Source of the DNA: Chara braunii
Taxonomy: Eukaryota; Streptophyta; Charophyceae; Charales; Characeae
NCBI GenBank assembly: GCA_003427395.1
Contig: BFEA01000076.1
Coordinates: 1,119,393-1,183,392, forward strand
Length of the DNA: 64,000 nucleotides
Reading direction: 5' to 3'
Shown here: piece by piece, positions 63,841-64,000 of the stretch
How the letters are laid out: every line of letters starts with the position of its first letter
How positions within the stretch are numbered: position 1 is the stretch's first letter
The notes under the pieces: model-generated
The model's input: the letters and a program-made list of their open reading frames with translations, nothing else
Told to the model about the DNA's origin: nothing
Database searches by the model: none
Translations under genes and position numbers: made by a program

Positions 63841-64000
63841 GAACTCGTAGGCCGACCCTATGTCATTCCAGCATTCATGCTCTACCGTGTGGATCCTAAC
63901 TGGAGGGATTGGCTTTGCATTTAGCCGCCCTTTCTGATGGTCGTTAAAGGCGAAGGCCAGGTGAGACTTCTAACACGTCTTTTTGATTAAGAGAGTTTCT
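63841..64000 (-). other. Gypsy-4 pol upstream sequence, cut by window end
   Basis: Presumed N-terminal RT/linker of the same element. Frames are broken and no motif is readable before the edge. Confidence 0.4.

Overview
This window looks like nuclear DNA of a plant-lineage eukaryote. The evidence is degenerate Ty3/gypsy chromoviruses ending in chromodomain-like segments, a primer-binding site matching the 3' end of plant-type tRNA-Asp, a 5'-truncated LINE, MITEs, tRNA- and U6-derived short repeats, long (CT)n/(AC)n/(GA)n tracts, several minisatellites, and a 65-base assembly gap inside an (AC)n tract. No bacterial gene organisation and no intact cellular gene was recognised. A charophyte alga such as Chara is a reasonable guess from the style of its gypsy and non-LTR elements, but that is inference.

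Layout. (1) 0.1-7.8 kb: minus-strand coding remnants of a protein I cannot name, apparently in several diverged copies, plus a minus-strand primer-binding site at 1433-1450. (2) 9.3-12.4 kb: a dead plus-strand chromovirus pol (gypsy-1) broken by nested tandem duplications. (3) 14.2-20.6 kb: a second plus-strand chromovirus of the same lineage (gypsy-2) with gag, protease, RT, RNase H, integrase and chromodomain all recognisable but frameshifted. It is interrupted by a 576-bp hAT-like MITE with a perfect 8-bp target duplication and by a 380-bp tandem duplication. (4) 20.6-22.6 kb: non-coding retroelement debris, a second primer-binding site, microsatellites and the gap. (5) 22.6-33.9 kb: the most unusual unit, a minus-strand element of about 11.3 kb. 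Two direct repeats of about 3.4 and 3.3 kb bracket an ORF1-like region and a 682-codon reverse transcriptase frame of non-LTR, Penelope-like character. Each repeat also carries its own minus-strand coding region with a hydrophobic segment. (6) 34-37.4 kb: fragments of two more gypsy integrases. (7) 37.4-48 kb: short dispersed repeats, including tRNA-derived SINEs, two U6 snRNA-derived segments, a 25-bp minisatellite, a LINE with 11-bp target duplications, and a Mutator-like MITE. (8) 48.8-53.3 kb: three adjacent tandem-repeat arrays (periods about 53, 91 and 150-172 bp). (9) 53.5-59 kb: pyrimidine-rich repetitive sequence with a 1.39-kb tandem duplication and 48-bp and about 60-bp repeats. (10) 59.6-64 kb: a minus-strand Ty3/gypsy of a different lineage (gypsy-4), running off the right end, whose RNase H frame is still open.

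Almost everything here is mobile-element sequence. A recurring feature is short tandem duplications (25 to 380 bp, and one of 1.39 kb) inside otherwise unrelated elements. The parts most worth following up are the 11.3-kb repeat-bracketed element, the unknown repeated protein family at the left end, and the U6-derived segments.
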